Source of the DNA: Rhodocyclaceae bacterium
GTDB taxonomy: Bacteria > Pseudomonadota > Gammaproteobacteria > Burkholderiales > Rhodocyclaceae
Assembly (NCBI GenBank): GCA_020445665.1
Contig: JAGRGD010000237.1
Span: forward strand, 1-35,984
DNA length: 35,984 nt
Direction of reading: 5' to 3'
Shown: piece after piece, positions 24,361-32,779 of the stretch
How positions within the stretch are numbered: position 1 is the stretch's first letter
Layout of the letters: every line of letters starts with the position of its first letter
Made by a program: the position numbers and the translations under genes
Notes under the pieces: generated by a model
The model's database searches: none
Seen by the model: the letters and a program-made list of their open reading frames with translations, nothing else
What the model was told of the DNA's origin: nothing

Positions 24361-26118
24361 TCAGCGCTCCAGCACATAGGTTCCGGGCGCATCGCAAAGC
24401 GCAGGATGTGCGGCGGTCGAGACTGCAGGCGCTTCTTCCAGCGCTCCGCAGCGGGGCTTGAGCCACGCCATCCAGTCTTCCCACCAGCTGCCGGGCGTCG
24501 AAACGCCGCGATGGTGCCAGGCTTCGTGGGAATCCCCGGCCTTGACCTCGGCCGCCACGAAATCCCGCTTTGGCGGACGCGTCGGTGGATTGACGATGCC
24601 CAGAATGTGGCCGGAGCTCGACAGCACGTAGCGCCGATCCCCCCCAACCAGTTCCATCGTGCGGAAGGCCTGGCGCCATGGCGCGATGTGGTCGTCTTCG
24701 GCCCCCACCGCGTACACCGGCTGGCGGATACAGCCGAGATCCATCCGTTCGCCCGCGACCTCCAGCGTGTTGGCCTTGGCGAGGCGATTGTCCAGATACA
24801 GCTCACGCAGATACCAGGCATGCATGCGCGCCGGCATCCGAGTGGTGTCCATGTTCCAGTACAGTACATCAAAGGCGGGCGGTTTCTCCCCATACAGCCA
24901 GCCATGCACGACGTAGTGCCAGATCAGGCTGTTGGAACGCAGCAGGCGGAACGATGCGGCCATTTCCTGTCCATCGAGATACCCCTTACGCGCCATGTTC
25001 TCGCACAGGTAGTCGACGGTTTGCTCATCGATGAAGACTTCGATGTCGCCAGGCCGGTGGAAGTCGACCAGCGTGGTGAACAGGGTCCAGTCCCGGACCG
25101 GTACCCGCTCGGGGCCAAAGTGACGGTTTGCCCACGCCATGTACATCGACAGGGCCGTGCCGCCGATGCAGTAGCCGACCGCGTGGACCTTTTCGGCTCC
25201 GGATACCTCCCGCGCCACCCGAACGATCTCGCCCACCCCCTCGGTGAGGTAGTCATCAAAGGCGATATCGGCCATCGAGGCATCCGGGTTCTTCCAGCTC
25301 GTGATGTAGACATCGAGGCCCTGGTCTAGCAGGTAGCGCACCAGACTCTTTCTTGGCGTCAGATCGAGGATGTAGAACTTGTTGATCCAGGGCGTGACAA
25401 TCACGACCGGTTCGCGATGCACCTTCGGCTGCGTTGGCGCGTAGTGGATGACTTCGAGCAGCCCATTGCGAAGAACGACCTTACCCGGCGTCGTTGCCAG
25501 GTTCTTGCCCACCTGAAAGTCCGAGGGATCGGCGAGGCGGACCGACCCGGCAGCGAGATCGTCGAGGAAGTTCTCGACCCCGAGACGCAACGATTCGCCC
25601 TGGGTCTCGACCGCTTTTCTCAAGGCAACCGGATTGGTCCAGAGAAAGTTCGTCGGCGCCATCATGTTGAGCCAGGTCCGCCACCAGAACGCGACGCGCC
25701 GGCGCTCCCGCGCCGACATGCCCGGGGTCTCGTAAAGCATGTCCTGGACGCTTCGAGTCAATAGCAGGTAGCTGTCCTTGACCATGTCCCAGAACACCTG
25801 ATCGTGCCAGACCGGATCGGAAAAACGGGTATCGTCCCTATGGGGAGAGATGGGCTCGGGACTATCCATTCCGAGGTTCCGCTTGAGCATGTGCAGCTGG
25901 AGTGCCACGCTCCTGTCCATCAGCTGTGCAGCTGCAGCGGAGAACTCGACGGGATGGGAGAACCAGGCCAGTTGCGCGTGGATCAGCGGCATCATCATCC
26001 CGATCGGGTCGAAGGCGCCTTCAAAGGCGCGCCCTGTGTTTTCGATCGTCTTCAGGCCGGCCAGGAAGCTCCCGCTGGCTTCACCGGCATGGCGGGTATT
26101 CGATGCATGTGACGTCAT
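24361..26118 (-). CDS. phaC: Class I poly(3-hydroxyalkanoate) synthase
   Basis: This enzyme polymerises (R)-3-hydroxyacyl-CoA into storage polyester granules. Its 585 residues fit class I PhaC. The lipase-like box is GYCIGGT with nucleophile Cys317. The catalytic Asp lies in AEDDHIAPW and the His in SSGHILGIVNPP. The N-terminal PhaC_N domain includes 'FWDMVKDSYLL' and 'WLNMMAPTNFLWTNP', read in separate pieces. GGGAGG precedes ATG 26118. No phaA, phaB or phasin gene is adjacent. It is convergent with fnr and divergent from the FNR-box-linked uspA, an unusual isolated setting within the low-oxygen locus. Confidence 0.96.
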   Translation of the reverse strand: MTSHASNTRHAGEASGSFLAGLKTIENTGRAFEGAFDPIGMMMPLIHAQLAWFSHPVEFSAAAAQLMDRSVALQLHMLKRNLGMDSPEPISPHRDDTRFSDPVWHDQVFWDMVKDSYLLLTRSVQDMLYETPGMSARERRRVAFWWRTWLNMMAPTNFLWTNPVALRKAVETQGESLRLGVENFLDDLAAGSVRLADPSDFQVGKNLATTPGKVVLRNGLLEVIHYAPTQPKVHREPVVIVTPWINKFYILDLTPRKSLVRYLLDQGLDVYITSWKNPDASMADIAFDDYLTEGVGEIVRVAREVSGAEKVHAVGYCIGGTALSMYMAWANRHFGPERVPVRDWTLFTTLVDFHRPGDIEVFIDEQTVDYLCENMARKGYLDGQEMAASFRLLRSNSLIWHYVVHGWLYGEKPPAFDVLYWNMDTTRMPARMHAWYLRELYLDNRLAKANTLEVAGERMDLGCIRQPVYAVGAEDDHIAPWRQAFRTMELVGGDRRYVLSSSGHILGIVNPPTRPPKRDFVAAEVKAGDSHEAWHHRGVSTPGSWWEDWMAWLKPRCGALEEAPAVSTAAHPALCDAPGTYVLER

Positions 26119-26226
26119 GGCTCGCCTCCCATCGGGGTTTCGCGTCGGACCAACCGAACCGCCCCGGTCCGCGCACCCTCATTCTGGCGCCAATCCGAGC
26201 CCTGATGCGGCAAACCCGAGGGACTA

Positions 26227-26270
26227 TTGACAAGCGTCAAGCCGGGAGGCCGCGCCTCGGAGCCTATAAT
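26227..26270 (+). promoter_or_regulatory. FNR-type box and -10 of uspA
   Basis: TTGAC-AAGC-GTCAA (26227-26240) is a symmetrical FNR/ANR-type site. A perfect TATAAT follows at 26265-26270, giving a spacer of 24 bases. This is two or three longer than in the ccoN promoter, so the site would be centred near -43. It lies 62 bases before the uspA start and is badly placed for phaC on the other strand. Confidence 0.65.
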
Positions 26271-26302
26271 GAACCATCGCCACGCAAGCTTGGAGGTGCG
26301 CC

Positions 26303-26746
26303 ATGTTCAAGAACATCCTGGTTCCCACGGACGGCTCCGATCTATCGAATGGCACGGTCAGGCGGGCAGTTTCGTTTGCCCAGGAAGCGGGCGCGCAGGT
26401 GGTGTTCTTCTACGCCCAGCCCGATTTCCCCATGCCCATCTACGGCGAGGGTGCCCTGATCGACCCGACCCCCCCCGAGCAATTCGCCGAGGCGTCCTCC
26501 AAGGAGGCCGACGCCATTTTGAAACAGGCGCGTGCCATCGCCGAGGATGCCGGCGTCACGGCGCTCACCGATACGGCGGTCAACGAGTTGCCCTACGAGG
26601 CCATCATAGAAGCGGCCAACCGCCACGCCTGCGACCTGATCTTCATGGCCTCGCACGGTCGCAGGGGTCTGGCGAGCCTGTTGCTGGGGAGTGAAACACA
26701 GAAGGTGCTCACCCACAGCACGATACCGGTCCTGGTCTATCGCTGA
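26303..26746 (+). CDS. Universal stress protein (UspA family)
   Basis: This 147-residue single Usp domain starts with MFKNILVPTDGSD, and the ATP-binding loop GRRGLASLLLGSETQKV (G-x2-G-x9-GS) near residues 115-131 is intact. It therefore probably belongs to the ATP-binding class. The insertion 'QPDFPMPIYGEG' near residue 40 is common in betaproteobacterial members. GGAGG lies before the start. An FNR-type box and a perfect -10 upstream suggest induction at low oxygen. Confidence 0.93.
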   Translation: MFKNILVPTDGSDLSNGTVRRAVSFAQEAGAQVVFFYAQPDFPMPIYGEGALIDPTPPEQFAEASSKEADAILKQARAIAEDAGVTALTDTAVNELPYEAIIEAANRHACDLIFMASHGRRGLASLLLGSETQKVLTHSTIPVLVYR

Positions 26747-26782
26747 AGTGCCACCCGGGCGGTCAGCGCAGAGCGCACGTGC

Positions 26783-27034
26783 TCAGGAGTCGCGGTAACG
26801 CTCGGGATGGTTGATCTCGTCTGCTCCACGCTGGAAGAAGACCGTCGTCAGGCTTGACGCGGCACACACGAGCCAGAAGCCGAAGAACCCGATCGAGTAT
26901 GTCGCCAGGTCGGACACACGCACGGGTTCACCGAAGAAGTACAGCTCCTGCGGATTGACGACAGTAAAGAACACGATCTCTGCCAGCCCGGCAATGAGGA
27001 ACGACGGCCACAGCACCTCGATCATTTTTTTCAC
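26783..27034 (-). CDS. Small membrane protein of cbb3 locus (83 aa)
   Basis: I do not recognise a named family with certainty. The 83-residue product has two clear membrane segments (about 7-27 and 43-68) joined by a polar loop with NPQELYFFGEPV. It ends in a charged tail with Glu-Arg-Tyr-Arg. GTG 27034 was chosen because GGAG lies seven bases upstream. It is the last gene on the minus strand after ccoNOQP-ccoGH and the 46-residue gene, 71 bases beyond the latter. Its position and hydrophobicity suggest an accessory role in the respiratory membrane, which is inference only. Confidence 0.8.
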   Translation of the reverse strand: MKKMIEVLWPSFLIAGLAEIVFFTVVNPQELYFFGEPVRVSDLATYSIGFFGFWLVCAASSLTTVFFQRGADEINHPERYRDS

Positions 27035-27105
27035 TTGATGACTCCCTTTGGGCGCCCGGCGGTCACCGGGGCCAACGTCTTCGCGCTGCCCCGGTCAGGT
27101 CCGGT

Positions 27106-27246
27106 CTAATGCTGATGCAGGTTCTCGTCGTGTTCCATGTGCCGTTTTACGAAACGACTCAGGTACACCCCCATGACCACCACAAAGCCGATCGTAAACA
27201 GGCTCAGTAGGCCAATGTCGGTGCTGAAGAGTTCCTTGAGTGCCAT
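27106..27246 (-). CDS. DUF3149-type small membrane protein (46 aa)
   Basis: A 46-residue ORF starts at ATG 27246 with GGAGG five bases upstream. The product begins MALKELFSTDIGLLSLFTIG, then continues into one hydrophobic helix (about residues 11-29) and a basic, His-rich tail ending in HQH. The 'LFSTDxGLLSL' opening is, from memory, typical of the DUF3149 family of short single-span proteins. It lies 17 bases after ccoH on the same strand, so it belongs to the cbb3 assembly run. The function is unknown, and it is too short for many annotation pipelines. Confidence 0.82.
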   Translation of the reverse strand: MALKELFSTDIGLLSLFTIGFVVVMGVYLSRFVKRHMEHDENLHQH

Positions 27247-27263
27247 GACAACCTCCATACAGG

Positions 27264-27782
27264 TTACGACTTGGGAAATTCGCTCTCAATGCGAATCGTC
27301 GTCTCTGCAGGGAACTGCGCGGTCCCGTTCATTCTCCAGTTGCGGGACTCGTCCTCGAGGCGGACCTGCCAGCGCCCGGGCCTCGGAATCTTTACTTCAC
27401 CGGTGTACATGTCACCCTGGCGCGTGAGAGTGACCTCCTGATCTTCACCGGCACGCGTGGGATGCAGGAGCGTCATCAGCATGCGATCGGGCAATTCGGC
27501 CGCGACACGGGAATCCAGTCGCGCGCGCACCTTGCCGTCGCCCAACTCGATCACCGCAACAAGGCCAAGTTTTCGTGCCGCCTCGTCGCGCGCGATGGTC
27601 TGGTTGATCGCCAGCCCTTGCTTGTAGTAGTCGTCGGCCACCAGACCATCGCTGGTTTGCGTCGCGATGATGATCGTGACAATCCCTGCGACGATGGCGG
27701 ATGCAGGCAAACCCACCACCATCCACACCAGCTTTTCCCGGTACCAGGCCCGATGGGGCACGTTCTGATTCATGGTTGTCAT
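27264..27782 (-). CDS. ccoH: Cytochrome oxidase assembly protein CcoH (FixH family)
   Basis: This single-span membrane protein stabilises CcoN and helps assemble cbb3 oxidase. It has 172 residues: an N-terminal membrane segment about residues 18-42, then a periplasmic domain with DDYYKQGLAINQTIARD, a typical FixH element, and a C-terminal beta-rich part including 'PRPGRWQVRLED'. The start at ATG 27782 lies one base past the ccoG stop; a second ATG nine bases on (27773) is also possible. Confidence 0.92.
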   Translation of the reverse strand: MTTMNQNVPHRAWYREKLVWMVVGLPASAIVAGIVTIIIATQTSDGLVADDYYKQGLAINQTIARDEAARKLGLVAVIELGDGKVRARLDSRVAAELPDRMLMTLLHPTRAGEDQEVTLTRQGDMYTGEVKIPRPGRWQVRLEDESRNWRMNGTAQFPAETTIRIESEFPKS

Positions 27783-27783
27783 C

Positions 27784-29217
27784 TTACTGCGGCATGATGA
27801 ATGTGGTGTGCTCGCGCACCCGCACAGCGGGATCGTCCTCAGCTGCGACAGACAGGTGAATCGCGTGGGAACCGGGCTCCAGCGACCCATACGGAATCTG
27901 CGCCTGGACCGTGACGGCCTGCGTCGTTGCTGCCGGAACCTCAACCGTGCCAGGACCAACCATGCGCAGGCCATCCGCGCCCTCAAGGGTCAGGACGAAC
28001 TTGCGGGGATTCTCGGTCATGTTCATGACCTGCAGGCGGTACGCATTTTCGATGTAGCCATCCGCCACTTCGCGTGCAAGCGCCGCGCGATCGCGGATGA
28101 TGTCAACGCGTAGGGGGGAACGGGTCGCCAGACCCCAGAGGAAGGCAATCGTGATCACGGTCAGGATGCCGCCGTAGATCAGCGTACGGGGACGCATCAC
28201 GTGGGCCAGAATCTCCTTCATGCCCCAATGCATCTTGACGGCATTCTCGGTGGAGTAGCGAATCAGCCCTTTCGGGTAGTTCATCTTCTCCATCACCTGG
28301 TCGCATGCGTCGATGCACGCCGCACAGCCAATGCACTCGTATTGCATACCGTCCCGGATATCGATGCCCGTTGGGCACACCTGCACGCAGATCCCGCAGT
28401 CGACGCAATCCCCCTTCCCGATCGCCCTGGGATCGACGCCCTTCTTGCGGGCGCCCCGCGGATCCCCCCGCTCGTTGTCATAGGTGATGACCAGCGTATC
28501 CGGGTCAAACATCACACCCTGGAAGCGAGCGTAGGGGCACATGTACTTGCACACCTGCTCGCGCATCACGCCGGCCATCAGGTAGGTGAAGGCCCCGTAA
28601 AACAGGATCCAGAACAACTCCCACGGCCCAAAGCTGAAGGTCAAGGCCTCGGCAACGAGCTCCTTGATCGGCGTGAAGTAGCCGACGAAGGTAAAACCGG
28701 TCCAGAGCGACAAGGCGATCCACGCGCCGTACTTCAAGCCCTTGATCCCAACCTTGCGGCCGCTCATGCCCGCCTTGTCGAGCTTCATCCGCTTGTTGCG
28801 ATCGCCCTCGATCTTCTGCTCGATCCACATGAAGATCTCGGTATAGACCGTCTGTGGGCAAGCGTAGCCACACCACAATCGTCCCGCGATCGCGGTGAAG
28901 AAGAACAGGGCGTAGGCCGAGATGATCAGCAAAATCGCCAGAAAGAACACATCCTGCGGCCAGAACACCCAACCGAAGATGTAGAACTTGCGCTCCACGA
29001 GATGGAACAGCACGGCTTGCCGTCCATTCCAGGGGACCCAGCACAGACCATAGAAGAGGATCTGGGTGAACCAGACCAGCCCCCACCGCCACTTGGCAAA
29101 GAGTCCGGACACCGCTCTGACGTAAACCTTTTCGCGGACCGCGTAGAGACTGTCTTCCTGAGCTGGGGCGGCGGAAGCCTGAGGCGCCGCACTACGATTT
29201 GGGGCAGGGTCTGACAT
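27784..29217 (-). CDS. ccoG: Cytochrome c oxidase accessory protein CcoG (cupric reductase)
   Basis: This membrane Fe-S protein reduces Cu(II) to Cu(I) for cbb3 assembly. It has 477 residues with about five membrane helices. Two ferredoxin-type [4Fe-4S] motifs are CVDCGICVQVCP and CIGCAACIDACD, and the CGYACPQ and CKYMCPYARFQ CxxxCP motifs are present. The C-terminal periplasmic Ig-like domain is seen in the last 110 residues. ATG 29217 gives the MSDPAPN start. A perfect 12-bp hairpin separates it from ccoP. Confidence 0.96.
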   Translation of the reverse strand: MSDPAPNRSAAPQASAAPAQEDSLYAVREKVYVRAVSGLFAKWRWGLVWFTQILFYGLCWVPWNGRQAVLFHLVERKFYIFGWVFWPQDVFFLAILLIISAYALFFFTAIAGRLWCGYACPQTVYTEIFMWIEQKIEGDRNKRMKLDKAGMSGRKVGIKGLKYGAWIALSLWTGFTFVGYFTPIKELVAEALTFSFGPWELFWILFYGAFTYLMAGVMREQVCKYMCPYARFQGVMFDPDTLVITYDNERGDPRGARKKGVDPRAIGKGDCVDCGICVQVCPTGIDIRDGMQYECIGCAACIDACDQVMEKMNYPKGLIRYSTENAVKMHWGMKEILAHVMRPRTLIYGGILTVITIAFLWGLATRSPLRVDIIRDRAALAREVADGYIENAYRLQVMNMTENPRKFVLTLEGADGLRMVGPGTVEVPAATTQAVTVQAQIPYGSLEPGSHAIHLSVAAEDDPAVRVREHTTFIMPQ

Positions 29218-29255
29218 GATCGTTATATTCGCAACTACTGATTTACATCCGGAAA

Positions 29256-29283
29256 ATTTCCCCGGGGCACGCCCCGGGGAAAT
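29256..29283 (-). terminator. Hairpin between ccoP and ccoG
   Basis: A perfect 12-bp stem (ATTTCCCCGGGG/CCCCGGGGAAAT) with a four-base loop is followed on the minus strand by TTTTCC. It should act as an intrinsic or partial terminator, or as a processing and stability hairpin protecting ccoNOQP mRNA. Confidence 0.7.
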
Positions 29284-29307
29284 CGAGATCAAGCATGATC
29301 TGCCGTA

Positions 29308-30222
29308 TTACTTGTTCGACAGGCTGTAAACGTACGCGGCCAGCAGATGTACCTTTGCATCGCCGAGGAACTCGGCAAACGCCGGCATCCGGTTCTGACG
29401 ACCTTTGGTCACCGTCTCGACGATAGTGGCCTCGCTCGACCCGTAGAGCCAGGTCTTGTCGGCCAGATTCGGCGCGCCGATCGCCTGGTTGCCGGTCGCA
29501 TCGGCCCCATGGCAAGCCGCACAGTTCTGGGCGAACAGATCGGCGCCCTTCTGGGCACGCGCAGCATCATTGGCAAGGCCCGAAAGCGAGCGAACGTAGT
29601 TGGCCAGATCCTTCGCTCCCTCGGCGCCAACAACCGGACCGAACGGAGGCATCATGCCCTGACGGCCACCCATGATGGTCGTCTTGATCGTGTCAGGCGC
29701 ACCGCCATACAGCCAGTCGCTGTCGGTCAGGTTCGGGAAACCTTTCGCGCCTCGCGCGTCCGAACCGTGGCACTGCGCACAATACGTCAGGAACATGCGC
29801 TGGCCCATGGCATTCGCTTCCGGATCAGCCGCGACGGCCTGAAGATCCTGGTTCTGGTACTTGGCGAAAATCGGACCATAACGCTCTTCCGCGGCCTTCA
29901 TCTCACGGGCGTACTGGCTGTTCTCGCCGTGGGCGGAACTCCAGCCGAAGATGCCCTTGGTGTTTCCGAAGCCGGGAAACACCACCATGTAGACGACCGC
30001 GAAGATGAGCGTGATCCAGAACAGGTACATCCACCAGCGAGGCAGCGGGTTGTTGTACTCGCACAGGGTCTCGTCCCAAACGTGGCCGTGAAGCTGGGCC
30101 TCGCCGGTCTCGGACTTCTCACCCTTCATGTTGGTGAGCAGCACGATCGCGCAGAAGAGAATACTCAGGGCGACGAGCACCATCACCCACATGTTCCAGA
30201 AACCGCTAACAAAGTCAGCCAT
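29308..30222 (-). CDS. ccoP: cbb3 oxidase dihaem cytochrome c subunit CcoP
   Basis: This membrane-anchored electron-transfer subunit has 304 residues. The N-terminal FixP segment has two hydrophobic stretches (about 8-30 and 60-78, including 'LPRWWMYLFWITLIFA'). Two c-type haem motifs follow, CAQCH at Cys148 and CAACH about 85 residues later, each in a cytochrome c fold with a distal Met (GMMPPFG, RMPAFAE). ATG 30222 overlaps ccoQ by eight bases. It is the last gene of ccoNOQP. Confidence 0.97.
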   Translation of the reverse strand: MADFVSGFWNMWVMVLVALSILFCAIVLLTNMKGEKSETGEAQLHGHVWDETLCEYNNPLPRWWMYLFWITLIFAVVYMVVFPGFGNTKGIFGWSSAHGENSQYAREMKAAEERYGPIFAKYQNQDLQAVAADPEANAMGQRMFLTYCAQCHGSDARGAKGFPNLTDSDWLYGGAPDTIKTTIMGGRQGMMPPFGPVVGAEGAKDLANYVRSLSGLANDAARAQKGADLFAQNCAACHGADATGNQAIGAPNLADKTWLYGSSEATIVETVTKGRQNRMPAFAEFLGDAKVHLLAAYVYSLSNK

Positions 30223-30403
30223 TTTTCTTTCCTTCCTTTCGATGCCCGGCCTCACTGCCGGGCATGTCATCATCTGCGAAAGGTAGCTGCGCCGCCTCGT
30301 CGAAGCCCTTCTTGGCCTTGCTGCTGTAGGCCCAGGCAGCGATGCCCAGGAAGCACAGGAAAGCCAGAACAGTCAGAATCGAACGGAGATCGTTGATATC
30401 CAC
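30215..30403 (-). CDS. ccoQ: cbb3 oxidase small subunit CcoQ
   Basis: This 62-residue single-span protein has its hydrophobic helix at about residues 9-27, followed by a basic and acidic C-terminus ending in KEGKKNG. CcoQ protects the oxidase from oxygen damage. It lies between ccoO (16 bases) and ccoP (eight-base overlap), which is its standard place. Confidence 0.93.
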   Translation of the reverse strand: MDINDLRSILTVLAFLCFLGIAAWAYSSKAKKGFDEAAQLPFADDDMPGSEAGHRKEGKKNG

Positions 30404-30419
30404 GGCGCAGACTCCGCTC

Positions 30420-31031
30420 TCACTTCACGGTCTTGAGGGCAGTACCCAGACCCTGCAGATAGGCCACGACCGCGTCCAGCTCGGTCTTGCCCTCGATCGA
30501 CGCATTGGCGCCGGAAATCTGCTCGTCGGAGTACGGAACACCCACGGCCGTCAGCGCCTTCATTCGCGCGGCGATGTCAGTCTTGAGCGGGCGATCAAGC
30601 CACGGGAAGGCCGGCATGTTGGATTCCGGCACGACATCACGCGGGTTGATCAGGTGGACACGGTGCCATTCGTCAGAGTAACGGCCACCGACGCGGTGCA
30701 GGTCCGGCCCAGTGCGCTTTGAGCCCCACTGGAACGGGTGGTCATAGACATACTCACCCGCGACCGAGTAGTGGCCATAGCGCTCGGTCTCCGCACGGAA
30801 GGGACGAATCATCTGCGAATGGCAGTTGTAGCACCCTTCCCGCAGATAGACGTCCCGTCCCGCCAGCTCCAGCGCATCGTAGGGCTCAAGGCCCTCGACC
30901 GGCGTCGTGGTGGATTTCTGGAAGAACAGCGGCACGATCTCGACCAGACCGCCCACGCTCACCGTCAGCAGCGTCAGCACGATCATCCAGCCGACGCTCT
31001 TCTCGATCATTTCGTGTTTGCTTTGAGCCAT
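30420..31031 (-). CDS. ccoO: cbb3 oxidase monohaem cytochrome c subunit CcoO
   Basis: The 203-residue subunit has an N-terminal membrane anchor (about 15-35) and one haem motif CYNCHSQ near residue 68, with the axial Met in 'SNMPAFPWL'. It passes electrons from CcoP to CcoN. The '[19 protein letters not shown]' family segment is present, given here as [14 protein letters not shown]. It starts 16 bases after ccoN. Confidence 0.97.
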   Translation of the reverse strand: MAQSKHEMIEKSVGWMIVLTLLTVSVGGLVEIVPLFFQKSTTTPVEGLEPYDALELAGRDVYLREGCYNCHSQMIRPFRAETERYGHYSVAGEYVYDHPFQWGSKRTGPDLHRVGGRYSDEWHRVHLINPRDVVPESNMPAFPWLDRPLKTDIAARMKALTAVGVPYSDEQISGANASIEGKTELDAVVAYLQGLGTALKTVK

Positions 31032-31047
31032 TTTGATTCTCTCCCGA

Positions 31048-32472
31048 TCAGGCGTGCGCGGCGGCCGGTGCGACGACAGGCGCGTCGTAAGCCTTCTGGC
31101 CGGAAATGGTCTTCACCATGTTGTAGAACATGATCAGCATGCCCCCGAGGAACAGCACGCCGCCCAGCAGGCGGATCGACCAGAACGGATAGCTGGCCTT
31201 GACCGACTCGACGAAGGAGTACGTCAGGGTGCCGTCCGGGTTGGTAGCGCGCCACATCAGGCCCTGCATCACGCCGGCAATCCACATCGAGGCGATGTAG
31301 AGCACCACGCCGATGGTCGCGACCCAGAAGTGGGTAGTGATGAGCTTGGTCGAATACATCTCGGTCTTGCCATACATCCGCGGCAGCAGGTAGTAGATCG
31401 AACCGATCGACACCATCGCCACCCAGCCCAATGCACCGGAGTGCACGTGACCGACCGTCCAGTCGGTGTAATGGGACAGCGCATTGACCGTCTTCACCGA
31501 CATCATCGGGCCCTCGAAGGTCGACATGCCGTAAAAGGACAGGGACGTGATCAGGAACTTCAGGATCGGGTCGGTACGCAGTTTGTGCCAGGCGCCCGAC
31601 AGGGTCATGATCCCGTTGATCATGCCGCCCCAGGACGGTGCCAGCAGGATCAGCGAGAACAGCATGCCGACCGACTGGGTCCAGTCAGGCAGGGCGGTGT
31701 AGTGCAGGTGGTGCGGGCCAGCCCACATGTAAGTGAAGATCAGGGCCCAGAAGTGAACCACCGAGAGGCGATAGGAGTAGACCGGGCGGTCCGCCTGCTT
31801 CGGCACGAAGTAGTACATCATCCCGAGGAAGCCGGCGGTCAGGAAGAAGCCCACCGCGTTGTGCCCGTACCACCACTGGATCATCGCATCCTGGACACCG
31901 GCGTAGGCCGAGTACGACTTGGTCAGCGACACCGGAATCGCGGCGCTGTTCACGATGTGCAGCAGAGCGACGGTCAGGATGAACGCGCCGAAGAACCAGT
32001 TGGCGACGTAGATATGCGAGGTCTTCCGCTTGGCCACGGTGCCGAAGAACACCAGCGCGTAACTGACCCAGACGACAGCGATCAGGATGTCGATGGGCCA
32101 CTCGAGCTCGGCGTATTCCTTGCCGGACGTGATCCCGAGGGGCAGCGTGATGGCCGCCAGGACGATGATCAGTTGCCAACCCCAGAAGGTGAACTGCGCG
32201 AGCCCCGGCGCGAACAGCGTGGTGTGGCAGGTTCGCTGGACAACGTAGTAGGACGTTGCGAACAGCGCACAGCCGCCGAAGGCGAAGATCACAGCGTTGG
32301 TGTGTAGCGGGCGCAGTCGGCCGAAGTGGAACCACTCGGCGAAGTTCAGTTCAGGCCATACGAGCTGTGCTGCGACGATAACGCCGACCAGCATGCCCAC
32401 AATGCCCCACACCACCGTCATGATGGCGAACTGGCGCACGACTTTATAGTTGTAAGTCGCTTGCGATTGCAT
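31048..32472 (-). CDS. ccoN: cbb3 oxidase catalytic subunit CcoN
   Basis: This haem-copper oxidase subunit I of C type has 474 residues and about twelve membrane helices. It holds low-spin haem b, haem b3 and CuB. Likely ligands lie in [14 protein letters not shown], in [11 protein letters not shown] (CuB His and the cross-linked Tyr region), in the GPHHLHYT pair and in [14 protein letters not shown] 32472 with GAGGTGAC upstream gives the usual [15 protein letters not shown] start. It is first in ccoNOQP and has an FNR-type promoter about 90-130 bases upstream. Confidence 0.98.
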   Translation of the reverse strand: MQSQATYNYKVVRQFAIMTVVWGIVGMLVGVIVAAQLVWPELNFAEWFHFGRLRPLHTNAVIFAFGGCALFATSYYVVQRTCHTTLFAPGLAQFTFWGWQLIIVLAAITLPLGITSGKEYAELEWPIDILIAVVWVSYALVFFGTVAKRKTSHIYVANWFFGAFILTVALLHIVNSAAIPVSLTKSYSAYAGVQDAMIQWWYGHNAVGFFLTAGFLGMMYYFVPKQADRPVYSYRLSVVHFWALIFTYMWAGPHHLHYTALPDWTQSVGMLFSLILLAPSWGGMINGIMTLSGAWHKLRTDPILKFLITSLSFYGMSTFEGPMMSVKTVNALSHYTDWTVGHVHSGALGWVAMVSIGSIYYLLPRMYGKTEMYSTKLITTHFWVATIGVVLYIASMWIAGVMQGLMWRATNPDGTLTYSFVESVKASYPFWSIRLLGGVLFLGGMLIMFYNMVKTISGQKAYDAPVVAPAAAHA

Positions 32473-32552
32473 GAGAGTCACCTCATTGGATAAGAAACAA
32501 AGAAACCGTCGAGACCATGTGGCTCTGCGCCCCATGGCACCCATAAATGAAA

Positions 32553-32577
32553 GTCCCGAGAAGAATACGCTCGGGAC
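32553..32577. repeat. 8-bp palindrome around the ccoN -10
   Basis: GTCCCGAG (32553-32560) and CTCGGGAC (32570-32577) form a perfect inverted repeat with a nine-base centre that contains the -10 hexamer TATTCT. The expected transcription start lies inside the downstream arm, so the full repeat is not in the RNA. It therefore looks like a protein-binding operator. Confidence 0.6.
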
Positions 32578-32602
32578 CGAAACCTTAGTTGACGCAGATC
32601 AA
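32562..32602 (-). promoter_or_regulatory. FNR-activated promoter of ccoNOQP
   Basis: TTGAC-GCAG-ATCAA (32589-32602; reading TTGAT-N4-GTCAA on the minus strand) is an FNR-type box. A 21-base spacer leads to the -10 TATTCT (32567-32562), giving a start near 32555 with the box centred near -41, as in class II FNR promoters. The leader to ccoN is about 80 bases. Confidence 0.75.
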
Positions 32603-32668
32603 CATTGTATTGCACTGCAAGAAGCGCCGTAAAGCCTTGATTCAGGCGGGCGGCTGGGGGGCGTAAAC

Positions 32669-32696
32669 AAAAAAAAGGGTGCGTTCTCACGCACCC
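32669..32696 (-). terminator. Strong intrinsic terminator after ccoIS
   Basis: An 8-bp stem GGGTGCGT/ACGCACCC has a GAGA tetraloop on the minus strand and is followed by eight consecutive Ts. It separates ccoI-ccoS from the ccoN promoter. Confidence 0.9.
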
Positions 32697-32773
32697 CCAA
32701 CCCCAACAGAGAGACAAAAATTCCTTCAGTCGCAGCGCCCGGGTGGCGCCGGGCAATGCAGATGACTGGATTG
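32669..32773 (-). ncRNA. Candidate FNR-controlled small RNA
   Basis: An FNR-type box and GATAAT -10 (32780-32820) would start transcription near 32773, and the intrinsic terminator ends it near 32669, giving about 105 nt. The RNA would have a 5' hairpin (GCCCGG/CCGGGC), an unpaired middle rich in U, C and G (UUUUUGUCUCUCUGUUGGGG), and a GAGA-loop terminator with a U8 tail, the usual form of Hfq-dependent small RNAs. No plausible coding frame lies inside. It is proposed by analogy with E. coli FnrS and Neisseria AniS, with no sequence similarity claimed. Alternatively this is simply the 3' trailer of ccoS. Confidence 0.45.
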
Positions 32774-32779
32774 AGTTCA

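Noticed and set aside
31033-32307. 424-residue frame antisense to ccoN
   Set aside because: Shadow of ccoN; His/Arg/Gln-rich composition without motifs.
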